Assembly: GCA_036397975.1 (NCBI GenBank)
Contig: DASWHW010000097.1
Location: 1-10,234 of the forward strand
From: SZUA-287 sp036397975
GTDB lineage: Bacteria; Bacteroidota; Ignavibacteria; UBA10030; UBA6906
Length of the DNA: 10,234 nt
Direction: 5' to 3'
The notes under the pieces were generated by a model that was not told the DNA's origin, ran no database searches, and saw only the letters and a list, made by a program, of their open reading frames with translations. Positions 1-7,309 of this stretch are shown one piece after another. How positions within the stretch are numbered: position 1 is the stretch's first letter; each line of letters starts with the position of its first letter. The translations under genes were made by a program, and so were the position numbers.

Positions 1-2
1 TG

Positions 3-401
3 AAAAGCGGCGACCCCATTGCGAAGGGAGAGCACCTCTTTTCTAACTTGACTCAAATCAATGTTGTTAAGCCGACTTCATTTGCTCTCCATCCGAATCA
101 TCCCAACCCATTCAACCCAAGCACACAGATCAGATTCGATCTGCCGGAGGCGAGCAACGTCACGCTTATCATCTATGATATTCTCGGCAGGCAAGTAGTG
201 GAGCTTGCGGGTGAAGAGTACGAGGCAGGCTATCACTCAGTCACCTGGAATGCTTCATCGTTTGCAAGCGGTGTGTATCTTGCGAGGTTTACGGCCCGCC
301 AAATAGAAGGTCGACGATTCGACTCGTCGAGCGGGCAAGCCACGGATGCAAGCGGTGCGGTGAAGCTCTCAACGACACAGAAGCTTGTCCTGACGAAGTA
401 A
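3..401 (+). CDS. C-terminal end of a secreted protein with a T9SS type A sorting domain (5' partial)
   Basis: The reading frame is open to the left edge, so this is the last 132 codons of a larger protein. A TTG at 48 is in frame but is probably internal. Residues 26-98 of the fragment match the type IX secretion C-terminal domain: the signature HPNHPNPFNPSTQIRFDLP (residues 30-48) is followed by the beta-strand pattern VTLIIYDILGRQV, then AGYHSVTWNASSFASGVYLARF. In this family the domain directs the protein through the outer-membrane T9SS, after which it is cleaved off and the passenger is released or anchored at the surface. The passenger lies outside the window, so its function is unknown. 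The final strand QKLVLTK is separated from the rest by about 25 polar, Ser/Gly/Ala-rich residues, a longer tail than usual. An intrinsic terminator 28 bases downstream separates it from glgA. Confidence 0.9.
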   Translation, partial: KSGDPIAKGEHLFSNLTQINVVKPTSFALHPNHPNPFNPSTQIRFDLPEASNVTLIIYDILGRQVVELAGEEYEAGYHSVTWNASSFASGVYLARFTARQIEGRRFDSSSGQATDASGAVKLSTTQKLVLTK

Positions 402-428
402 AAATCTATTAAGATGCAATTTGGTACG

Positions 429-459
429 GGGCCGACAGCGATGTCGGCCCTTGCTTTTT
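429..459 (+). terminator. Rho-independent terminator after the T9SS protein
   Basis: A perfect 9-bp GC-rich stem (GGGCCGACA at 429-437 paired with TGTCGGCCC at 442-450) closes a GCGA tetraloop of the stable GNRA class. It is followed by TTGCTTTTT at 451-459. This is a classic intrinsic terminator on the + strand, and it sits just after the stop codon of the T9SS-exported protein. Confidence 0.9.
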
Positions 460-514
460 CCTGCAGGGCCACAACCTCCGCTCGATTCCGTCTCCCCGGA
501 GACTCGCACTTTCA

Positions 515-545
515 TTGATTCTCAACGCCATTCTTCGTAACTTTG
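515..545 (+). promoter_or_regulatory. Candidate promoter of the glgA operon
   Basis: TTGATT at 515-520 is followed by a 17-base spacer and TAACTT at 538-543, an acceptable sigma70 pair. The same bases also read TTG (515-517) and TAACTTTG (538-545), which fits the Bacteroidota consensus TTG / TAnnTTTG. It is the best promoter-like match in the 130 bases between the terminator and glgA. It would give a leader of about 40-45 bases. This is a pattern match only. Confidence 0.4.
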
Positions 546-591
546 AACACGATTTTTCAACTCCATCCTGTTTGAATCACCCCGGATTGGC

Positions 592-2076
592 ATGGCAAAG
601 CAGTTACGAGTGTTATTCTTGTCGAGTGAAGTAGAGCCTTTTGCCAAAACCGGCGGTCTCGCAGATGTTGCCGGCGCACTTCCCAAATTCATCAAAGGTC
701 TCGACCACGAAATCCGGGTTATGATGCCCCGATACGGAAGCATCAACGAACGTGTGTCACGGCTGCACGATATGTCCCGGCTCAGCGACATTCGGATTCC
801 CGTCGGAAAACAGGAATACCAGGGGAGTGTGCAGTCATCGTTTCTCTCCAATGGCCACGGGAAAGTCCAGGTTTATTTCCTGAGCAACCCCGATCTCTTC
901 GGGCGCAAAGGGATGTATGTCCATCCCGAGACCGGCAAGGAATTCCCCGATAACGACGACCGTTTTATCTTCTTTTGTAGAGGAGTTCTGGAAACTCTCA
1001 AGGCCCTCGCCTGGCAACCCGATGTTATCCACTGCAATGACTGGCATACGGGACTTGTCCCCGCGTACTTGAAAACGATCTACAAGGACGATCCATTCTA
1101 CAAAGGAACCAAAACACTCTTCACCATCCACAACATGGCATACCAGGGTGTGTTTCCGAAACAAAGCTTCGCGAAGACTCTGTTGCCGGAGGAATTCAGC
1201 AACGACAAGGGAATCGCGCAAAACGGATCGATCAATATGTTGAAGGCCGGCCTCCTCTTCGCCGACGGCATCAATACTGTAAGCGAAAAATATGCGGAGG
1301 AAATTGCTTCCTCACCAGAATTCGGATTTGGTCTTGAAGACCTGATAAAGAAGCGGAAGGCAGACGTCGGGGGAATTTTGAACGGCGCCGACTATCATCT
1401 CTGGAGCCCCGAAGTTGATCCACACATACCGCATAAGTATGACAGCGGTACCATTGAAGTGAAGAAACAGAACACTGCTGCCCTGCGGAAACTCATGGGA
1501 CTGACCGAGATGGAGAATACCCCGGTCATTGGCATTGTTTCGCGTCTCGCAGAACAGAAAGGAATCGACCTCCTGTGTGACGCCATGGACGACATAATGG
1601 CGCTCGGTGTCCAGATGGTCGTGCTTGGTGTTGGCCCGAAGGAATTTTCAAAACCGCTGGAGAGCGCCGCACGTAAGTACAAGGAACGAATTGCCGTGGA
1701 TGGTACATTCAACGAGCCGCTGGCCCACCTCATCGAGGCGGGGAGCGATATGTTCCTGATGCCGTCCCGGTATGAACCCTGCGGACTCAACCAGTTGTAC
1801 AGCATGCGCTATGGAACAGTCCCGATTGCGCGGGCAACAGGAGGACTGGAAGACACCATTGAAGAATTTTCTCCCGAAAAGAAGACCGGAACGGGTTTCA
1901 AGTTTGTTGCGTTTGAGAAACGTGAGTTGGTAAAGACCATACAACGGGCAGTCAAGACCTACAGCGACCCCGATGCATGGCGGGCCCTTATGCTGAATGG
2001 CATGGGAAAAGATTTTTCCTGGGGCGAGTCGGCAAAAAAATACGTTCAGCGGTACCGAGCCCTGGAGCGGCGGTGA
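592..2076 (+). CDS. glgA: Glycogen synthase (ADP-glucose type, GT5)
   Basis: The product is 494 aa, close to the usual GlgA length. It is a GT-B fold enzyme that transfers glucose from ADP-glucose to the growing end of an alpha-1,4-glucan in the cytoplasm. The N-terminal KTGGLADV motif (K19-V26) is the ADP-glucose binding loop. CNDWHTG (around H152) matches the glucose-site histidine region. The second Rossmann domain carries VSRLAEQKG and the very conserved PSRYEPCGLNQLYSMRYGT, with E395 at the place of the catalytic glutamate, followed by RATGGLEDTI. The ATG at 592 has no clear Shine-Dalgarno sequence, but the protein begins as GlgA proteins do, right before the first beta strand (LRVLFLSSEVEPFAKTGG). 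It is the first gene of a seven-gene same-strand run, and its stop overlaps the next start. glgB and glgC are not in the window. Confidence 0.97.
   Translation: MAKQLRVLFLSSEVEPFAKTGGLADVAGALPKFIKGLDHEIRVMMPRYGSINERVSRLHDMSRLSDIRIPVGKQEYQGSVQSSFLSNGHGKVQVYFLSNPDLFGRKGMYVHPETGKEFPDNDDRFIFFCRGVLETLKALAWQPDVIHCNDWHTGLVPAYLKTIYKDDPFYKGTKTLFTIHNMAYQGVFPKQSFAKTLLPEEFSNDKGIAQNGSINMLKAGLLFADGINTVSEKYAEEIASSPEFGFGLEDLIKKRKADVGGILNGADYHLWSPEVDPHIPHKYDSGTIEVKKQNTAALRKLMGLTEMENTPVIGIVSRLAEQKGIDLLCDAMDDIMALGVQMVVLGVGPKEFSKPLESAARKYKERIAVDGTFNEPLAHLIEAGSDMFLMPSRYEPCGLNQLYSMRYGTVPIARATGGLEDTIEEFSPEKKTGTGFKFVAFEKRELVKTIQRAVKTYSDPDAWRALMLNGMGKDFSWGESAKKYVQRYRALERR
2064..2076 (+). promoter_or_regulatory. Ribosome binding site and GTGA start/stop overlap for gmhB
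   Basis: GGAG at 2064-2067 lies 5 bases before a GTG at 2073, and that GTG overlaps the TGA stop of glgA (GTGA, 2073-2076). This favours GTG 2073 as the start over the longer in-frame start at 1977, and it suggests translational coupling. Confidence 0.75.
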
Positions 2077-2663
2077 CGCGGAGATGCGTGTTTCTTGACC
2101 GCGACGGAACGATCAATGAAGAAGTGGATTTTCTCCGAACACCGGAGGAGCTTGTTCTTGTTCCGGGCGCGGCCTCCGGGATTCGGAAGTTGAACGAACG
2201 GAGTATTGCCACCTGCGTGATCTCGAACCAGTCAGGTGTGGCGCGAGGATTCCTGCAAGAAAAGGATCTCCTCCCAATCCATACGAAATTACAACAGCTG
2301 CTGCAGGACGAAGGCGGCGCAATCGTTGATCGCATTTATTACTGCCCTCACCATCCCACCGCAGGAATCGCACCATATAACATCGTCTGCGACTGCCGCA
2401 AGCCGGGAGCAGGAATGTTGCGGCGCGGTGAGCGGGAACTTAACGTCGTTCTCGAGCGATCGTTTGTTGTGGGAGATAGGATTGTTGATATTCAGGCGGG
2501 CAAGTCGGTAGGAGCGACGACGCTGCTGGTGCTTACCGGGTACGGACGACAGTCGGCAGAGGAGTGCCGCCAAGCAAATATAGCACCTGACTACATCGAA
2601 CCATCGCTTCCCCAGGCTGTTGATCGTATTCTCGAAGTAGTTGATAAAGGAGAAATAATTTAG
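2073..2663 (+). CDS. gmhB: D-glycero-D-manno-heptose 1,7-bisphosphate phosphatase-like HAD phosphatase
   Basis: With the GTG start at 2073 the product is 196 aa, the normal size for GmhB. The frame stays open upstream to 1977, but that would add 32 low-similarity residues lying inside glgA. HAD motifs are complete: FLDRDGTIN with nucleophile D9 and acid/base D11, SNQSG at S51-G55, the basic RKP at 109-111, and VGDRIVDI with D135 and D139. A zinc site of the GmhB type is present as CPH (C91, H93) and CDC (C106, C108) with 12 residues between H93 and C106. The family removes the C7 phosphate of heptose bisphosphate on the way to ADP- or GDP-heptose for lipopolysaccharide or surface glycans. Related histidinol-phosphate phosphatases share these motifs, so substrate specificity is inferred. 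No other heptose gene is visible here. Confidence 0.85.
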   Translation: MTRRCVFLDRDGTINEEVDFLRTPEELVLVPGAASGIRKLNERSIATCVISNQSGVARGFLQEKDLLPIHTKLQQLLQDEGGAIVDRIYYCPHHPTAGIAPYNIVCDCRKPGAGMLRRGERELNVVLERSFVVGDRIVDIQAGKSVGATTLLVLTGYGRQSAEECRQANIAPDYIEPSLPQAVDRILEVVDKGEII

Positions 2664-2665
2664 GA

Positions 2666-3859
2666 ATGAGTCAAAAAGGATTTTCCAAAAAAGGATCGCC
2701 GGTTGCCGGTGGATCTGTTGCATTCGGACTGGCTGTCTTGATCGCAACGGGATGTACAGAGGATCCCACGGCAGAATCACTCCTCGGCTCGCAACTCATC
2801 ACCACCAGGGTCGCGCTTGCCGAAACGACGATCACGGCGGCAGGAACATCAACGAAGAAGCGTCCCATCCCTATGAACAGTGCGACAAACCTGGTGGGAA
2901 AGTCCGGCGGATACCTCGCGTATGCACCCTTGCGCTTTGCTCCTCTCCTCAACGATACGGTCGATGTGATTGCGGCAAGAATTCGGCTGAAGCTAACCTC
3001 ACGATTCGGCAATCTCACCGGATCGCTGAACCTGAATGTTTACAAGATTCTCAAAGATTGGCGTGAAGATACTCTCACCTGGAGAGGGGTCACCACTGAC
3101 TTTTATGATCCTGCGTCAATGGGCTCTTTAACAGAAGTGGCAACAGCAGACACGCAGGAAGTGTTTGTCACGATAACCGACACGACACTGATCAGAAACT
3201 GGCTACAGGGAACTGGTGATCCAAACTACGGACTCCTTCTTTTCCCTGACCCTTCGTGCGATGTGGTGCGGGGATTTGAAGCCCTGAACTTTTTTCCCGA
3301 CTCCGCCAGCATCCCTCCGACGCTGCAGATTGAAACGCGTGGCCCGACAGGAACTATTGATACGTTGAAGTACGCACCTATTTGGGACACGTTCGTTGGT
3401 AATATCGATGGATTCGATTCAGACTCCACGCGTGTGACCGTCCAGGCAGGTGTTGTGTATACGGGAATCTTCAAGTTCGATGTTTCATTTCTGCCCCAGG
3501 GCAGCATTATCGCGTCGGCAAACATGGTCTTGCATCTCGATGATGCAGCAACACTTTTGACCCGCCCGTTAACGGAGAAGGTTGTTGCATCCCGGGTGGT
3601 CCTGTCTCCCTCCGACACGTTGTTGTTGGAGTCGACATTTACGCGGGGAGAGGTACGAGGGAGCGATCCGAATGAGTTCTCCTTCGACGCTCGTCATGCA
3701 ACACAATTCTGGGCGACCGGCACAAACTATGGAGTCGGCGTGACTGCTCTTGTGACAAAGGAGTTCAGCAGTTTTGACCGGTTTGTCTTTTTTAATAACA
3801 CCGCGCCCGATGCAATGAAACCAAAACTGAAAATTGTTTATGGGGTTGTACAGAATTAG
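2666..3859 (+). CDS. Lipoprotein with two DNRLRE-like beta modules, function unknown
   Basis: The product is 397 aa. A basic N-terminus (KGFSKKG) and a hydrophobic stretch (residues 13-28) lead to a lipobox-like IATGC with Cys30, followed by acidic residues, so it is predicted to be lipidated and probably anchored at the outer membrane. The mature part appears to hold two related beta-rich modules of 150-170 residues. The first (about 60-226) contains strands like IAARIRLKLT and the phrase VYKILKDWREDTLTWRGV, which resembles the 'W.E..vTW' core of DNRLRE/CBM96-like domains, and it ends PPTLQIETRG. The second (about 230-397) ends KPKLKIVYGV in the same way. The ATG is 2 bases after the gmhB stop, and AAAGGAG at 2646-2652 is a somewhat distant Shine-Dalgarno. 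It sits directly upstream of an outer-membrane barrel gene. I infer a surface or periplasmic partner role but cannot name a function. Confidence 0.75.
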   Translation: MSQKGFSKKGSPVAGGSVAFGLAVLIATGCTEDPTAESLLGSQLITTRVALAETTITAAGTSTKKRPIPMNSATNLVGKSGGYLAYAPLRFAPLLNDTVDVIAARIRLKLTSRFGNLTGSLNLNVYKILKDWREDTLTWRGVTTDFYDPASMGSLTEVATADTQEVFVTITDTTLIRNWLQGTGDPNYGLLLFPDPSCDVVRGFEALNFFPDSASIPPTLQIETRGPTGTIDTLKYAPIWDTFVGNIDGFDSDSTRVTVQAGVVYTGIFKFDVSFLPQGSIIASANMVLHLDDAATLLTRPLTEKVVASRVVLSPSDTLLLESTFTRGEVRGSDPNEFSFDARHATQFWATGTNYGVGVTALVTKEFSSFDRFVFFNNTAPDAMKPKLKIVYGVVQN

Positions 3860-3871
3860 GAGTATGGTGTG
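3858..3871 (+). promoter_or_regulatory. Ribosome binding site that fixes a GTG start
   Basis: AGGAG at 3858-3862 overlaps the stop codon of the lipoprotein gene and lies 6 bases before GTG 3869. The nearby ATG at 3864 is out of the barrel's frame and meets a stop after two codons, so GTG 3869 is the supported start. Confidence 0.8.
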
Positions 3872-5110
3872 AGATATTTTCTTGTCGCGATCCTGGTGTT
3901 TCTTTCTTTCTTTCCGGCTGCATCACAGGAAGGGCCATCAGTCTACTCCCTTATTGGGGTTGGGGATATTCAACGCGGTATGGGTGTCCGGTCGGCGGGT
4001 ATGGGGTATACGGGAATCGGGTTTCCAACAGGAAACTCCATTCCTGCTCTTGTTCCGGCTGCCTGGGCAAAAACGACACGGACTCAAATAGAAGGATCGT
4101 ATCTCTTCGAACGTTTTGGCTCCAAAGATATATCGTTGTACACCGCCCGAAGCCGTGACCAGTTCAACGGCGCTGCGCTTTCATTTCCTCTTTCTCCCGA
4201 ACGGGGACTGACACTCGCGCTCGGCTTTGTCCCCTACAGCAACGTCGGGTATGACATCACTACGAACGATTCACAGCTGGGGATCGATTATAAAGTAAGA
4301 AATACCGGCGATGGCGGTATCACAACAGGGTTTGCAGGCGGTTCCTTCAAACCGGTTGATGAACTTGCGATCGGTTTTGCGTTCGATCTATATTTCGGAA
4401 CCATCAACGAGGGAAGAAGTTTTTCTCCGTTGAACGACACGCTTGGATCGGGCTCAGTGAACAGGGATATCACCTTGCGCGGGCCGGGGGTTACTATAGG
4501 CGCGATGCTTACTTCGCTCGGCATGGTCCACGAATCTCTTGCGCCATTCTCGCTCGGGTTCACACTCTCCTCCCGCGCAAAACTTAGCACCACAAGCCGC
4601 ACAACGTTTGATTTCGTTCAGGAGCGGGATACTACGCTCGAAGTTGATGGCGCTATTTCTCTTCCCATTTCTTTTGGTGCGGGCATAGGGTATAAGCCGG
4701 ATGAACGCTATCAGCTTGCGGTGGACTATGCCGCGCAACTCTGGGGTGATGCCGATCTTCCCGGACTGCGCCAGACCGAGTTGCGCGATAGCTACCGTTT
4801 CAGTGTTGGCGCCGAGCGCGCAGGGAAACGAGATGTCTTCGCCTCCTGGTTTGATAAGCTCACGTACAGACTTGGAGCGTACTACGAAGCAACAAACTAT
4901 TTTACCAACGGACTGGGCATTGACCAGTGGGGAATCACCGGTGGGCTTGGGATTAATCTCGGGAATGAGAATAGAATTGATGTTGCTCTCGAGTACGCGC
5001 AGCGTGGGACACTCCAGAATAATCTGGTCAAAGACAACATCCTCCGGCTATCTGTCGCAGTGAACATCGGCGAGTTATGGTTTGTTCGCTATGACCCGGA
5101 AGACGAGTAG
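3869..5110 (+). CDS. FadL/PorV-like outer-membrane beta-barrel protein
   Basis: The product is 413 aa from a GTG start. Residues 1-19 form a Sec signal peptide (MRYFLVAILVFLSFFPAAS) with likely cleavage before QEGPS. The mature N-terminus reads SVYSLIGVGDIQRGMGVRSA, then GMGYTGIGFPTGNSIPALVPAA. This matches the opening of a large Bacteroidota/Ignavibacteriota outer-membrane family ('YSxxGxGD', then a glycine-rich hatch and an NPA-like motif, here degenerate as VPAAWA). Alternating hydrophobic strands with Gly and aromatic residues continue to the end (LTLALGFVPYSNVGYDI, RYQLAVDYAAQLWGD, RIDVALEYAQRG, LRLSVAVNIGELWFVRY). Such proteins include fatty acid channels and the T9SS shuttle PorV. Which applies here cannot be told. 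It follows the lipoprotein gene with a 9-base gap, suggesting that the two are made together. The C-terminus is a short acidic tail (DPEDE) instead of the usual terminal Phe. Confidence 0.8.
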   Translation: MRYFLVAILVFLSFFPAASQEGPSVYSLIGVGDIQRGMGVRSAGMGYTGIGFPTGNSIPALVPAAWAKTTRTQIEGSYLFERFGSKDISLYTARSRDQFNGAALSFPLSPERGLTLALGFVPYSNVGYDITTNDSQLGIDYKVRNTGDGGITTGFAGGSFKPVDELAIGFAFDLYFGTINEGRSFSPLNDTLGSGSVNRDITLRGPGVTIGAMLTSLGMVHESLAPFSLGFTLSSRAKLSTTSRTTFDFVQERDTTLEVDGAISLPISFGAGIGYKPDERYQLAVDYAAQLWGDADLPGLRQTELRDSYRFSVGAERAGKRDVFASWFDKLTYRLGAYYEATNYFTNGLGIDQWGITGGLGINLGNENRIDVALEYAQRGTLQNNLVKDNILRLSVAVNIGELWFVRYDPEDE

Positions 5111-5140
5111 ACTCATTTTCTGATTCACGGAAATTACCGT

Positions 5141-6439
5141 ATGCAGCACTTACAACAGTACGATCCTGAAACCTTCCGGGCGGTAAAGAACGAGATTCGG
5201 CGTCAACAGAACAAGCTGGAGCTCATTGCATCGGAGAATTTTGTCAGTCGCGCTGTACTGGATGCCGTTGGGACTCCTCTGACAAATAAATATGCGGAAG
5301 GATATCCCGGCAAGCGGTATTACGGTGGATGCGAGTATGTTGATGTTATCGAGAATTTGGCCCGCGATCGCGCAAAGGAACTCTTCGGTGCCGTTTACGC
5401 CAACGTGCAGCCGCACTCTGGATCGCAGGCGAACATGGCCGTATACTTTACGCTGGTAAAACCCGGCGATAAGATCGTCGGTATGAATCTCTCCCACGGT
5501 GGACATCTCACACACGGATCGCCTGTTAATTTCTCGGGTCAGTTGTATAACTTCACTCCCTACGGGGTGAAGCGGGAGACGGGCATTATCGACTATGAAG
5601 AGGTAGAACAGGTTGTCGTCAAGGAAAAACCCAAGATGATCACCGTTGGGGCGAGTGCGTATTCGCGCAACATCGACTACGCAGCGTTTCGTACTATTGC
5701 GGACAAAGTTGGAGCATTCCTCTTTGCCGACATTGCTCACCCTGCGGGTCTCATCGCGCGGAAACTCCTCAACGATCCTCTTCCCCATTGTCACGTCGTT
5801 ACCTCCACTACGCATAAGACGCTTCGCGGTCCCCGTGGCGGTCTCATCCTGATGGGCAAGGATTTCGAGAATCCGTTCGGCCTCGTGGCGCCGAAATCAG
5901 GCCGTACAAAAATGATGTCCGAGCTGCTGGATTCCATGGTCATACCTGGTATACAAGGCGGTCCGCTGATGCATGTGATCGCCGGAAAAGCAGTTTCGTT
6001 CAAAGAAGCGCTTCAGCCGGACTTTGAAACCTACGGCAAACAGGTTATTGCAAACGCACAAGCACTCGCACAAACATTGCAGTCGTTGGGCTACAACGTG
6101 ATTTCTGGCGGCACTGATAACCATCTCATGCTCATCGACCTTCGAGACAGAAAGATGACCGGGAAGGATGCCCAGGAGGCGCTGGACGAATCGGGTATTA
6201 CGGTAAACAAGAACGGCGTTCCGTTCGACGATAAGTCGCCGCTGATCACCAGCGGCATCCGCATCGGAACACCGGCACTCACAACGCGCGGCATGAAGCA
6301 GGCGGAAATGAAATATATCGGGGAGTTAATTCACCGAGTGCTGTCGCATCCCGGGAACGAAACGGAATACCGCAAGGTTGCCGACGACGTTGAAGAGCTT
6401 GGCAAAAGGTTTCCCCTCTATCCGGAACTGCAGGGATAG
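5141..6439 (+). CDS. glyA: Serine hydroxymethyltransferase
   Basis: The product is 432 aa, typical of bacterial SHMT. This cytoplasmic PLP enzyme converts serine and tetrahydrofolate to glycine and 5,10-methylene-tetrahydrofolate, supplying one-carbon units. Diagnostic motifs are ELIASENFVS (27-36), TNKYAEGYPGKRYYGGCEYVD (48-68), QPHSGSQAN (90-98), LSHGGHLTHG (117-126), the PLP aspartate in FADIAHPAGLIA (D197), and the PLP lysine K226 in TSTTHKTLRGPRGG. All of the key residues that I can check are present, so the enzyme should be active. The start at 5141 has no evident Shine-Dalgarno. It agrees with the family N-terminus and follows the barrel gene by 30 bases. Confidence 0.98.
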   Translation: MQHLQQYDPETFRAVKNEIRRQQNKLELIASENFVSRAVLDAVGTPLTNKYAEGYPGKRYYGGCEYVDVIENLARDRAKELFGAVYANVQPHSGSQANMAVYFTLVKPGDKIVGMNLSHGGHLTHGSPVNFSGQLYNFTPYGVKRETGIIDYEEVEQVVVKEKPKMITVGASAYSRNIDYAAFRTIADKVGAFLFADIAHPAGLIARKLLNDPLPHCHVVTSTTHKTLRGPRGGLILMGKDFENPFGLVAPKSGRTKMMSELLDSMVIPGIQGGPLMHVIAGKAVSFKEALQPDFETYGKQVIANAQALAQTLQSLGYNVISGGTDNHLMLIDLRDRKMTGKDAQEALDESGITVNKNGVPFDDKSPLITSGIRIGTPALTTRGMKQAEMKYIGELIHRVLSHPGNETEYRKVADDVEELGKRFPLYPELQG

Positions 6440-6460
6440 GCGCAAGGATGTGCCCACACC

Positions 6461-7291
6461 ATGGCAGCCGATAAACAACGATCAATCGCAGACGAACCGG
6501 AAACAACGGACGCGTCCGACACCAGCGGCGGGCCGGAGATGCCGTTTCTCGGGCACCTCGAGGAACTCCGCTGGCGCATTGTATGGATGGTTCTCGGCAT
6601 TGTCGCGGGCGCAATCGCCTGCGGGATTGCGATCGATTGGCTGATCAACGAAGTTCTCCTCCTGCCGATTATTGCCGTCAACCACAATCTCCAGCCCGGC
6701 CAACAACCAATTCATCTGCAGAATCTCAAACCATTTGGTCAGGTGTTTCTCTACATGCAGGTCGCTCTGGTGGGAGGAGTGATACTCAGTCTCCCCAACG
6801 TTTTCTGGCAGTTGTGGCGGTTTATCTCCCCCGGACTTCTCCCGAAGGAACGGAGGTACATATCATGGATTGTGTTCTTTTCGACCTTTTGTTTTCTGGC
6901 GGGAGTGGCGTTCGCATATTTTGTGATGTTGCCTGCCGCCCTGACTTTTTTCGCAGGCTTTGGGACAAGCGAGATTGAAAACAATATTGCCATCAATGAG
7001 TACATGAGTTTCGTCATCAGTATGATTCTTGGGGCCGGGATTGTCTTTGAGTTGCCGATGGTTTCGTGGTTCCTCTCCAAGCTTGGAATCCTGACGCCTG
7101 CATTTATGCGTCATTACCGTCGGCATGCGATTGTCGTCATCTTGTTCCTTGCAGCGATCCTTACTCCCGGAACTGATCCGGTGAGTCAGATTCTCCTTGC
7201 AATTCCACTCTTGCTCCTGTATGAACTGAGTATTGGGATATCGGCGATTGCGTGGAAGCAGAAGAAATCAGCCGAAGAAGAAAACACTTAG
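6461..7291 (+). CDS. tatC: Sec-independent protein translocase subunit TatC
   Basis: The product is 276 aa with six predicted membrane segments (about 37-60, 97-118, 134-160, 185-207, 222-236, 241-264). TatC is the inner-membrane receptor that binds twin-arginine signal peptides and assembles with TatA to move folded proteins. Family landmarks are HLEELRWR at the cytoplasmic N-terminus (32-39), the first-loop SPGLLPKERRY with E130 at the place of the conserved glutamate, GAGIVFELP with a membrane-embedded E197, and the LTPGTDPVSQILLAIPLLLLYE block (234-255). The N-terminus has an acidic, hydrophilic 26-residue extension before MPFLGHLEEL. A start at 6539 (Met27) is possible, although 6461 fits the gene spacing. 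The gene lies 21 bases after glyA and 18 bases before the prenyl synthase. tatA and tatB are not seen nearby. Confidence 0.97.
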   Translation: MAADKQRSIADEPETTDASDTSGGPEMPFLGHLEELRWRIVWMVLGIVAGAIACGIAIDWLINEVLLLPIIAVNHNLQPGQQPIHLQNLKPFGQVFLYMQVALVGGVILSLPNVFWQLWRFISPGLLPKERRYISWIVFFSTFCFLAGVAFAYFVMLPAALTFFAGFGTSEIENNIAINEYMSFVISMILGAGIVFELPMVSWFLSKLGILTPAFMRHYRRHAIVVILFLAAILTPGTDPVSQILLAIPLLLLYELSIGISAIAWKQKKSAEEENT

Positions 7292-7309
7292 AGAAGTCAT
7301 AGAGAGAGA

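Noticed and set aside
1977..2072. Longer 228-aa version of the gmhB product
   Set aside because: The extra 32 residues overlap glgA coding sequence and lie before the HAD core. GTG 2073 has a good ribosome binding site and gives the normal family length.
5150..5815. 221-aa open frame on the minus strand within glyA
   Set aside because: It is antisense to a clearly functional gene and has no family features. It is a codon-bias shadow.
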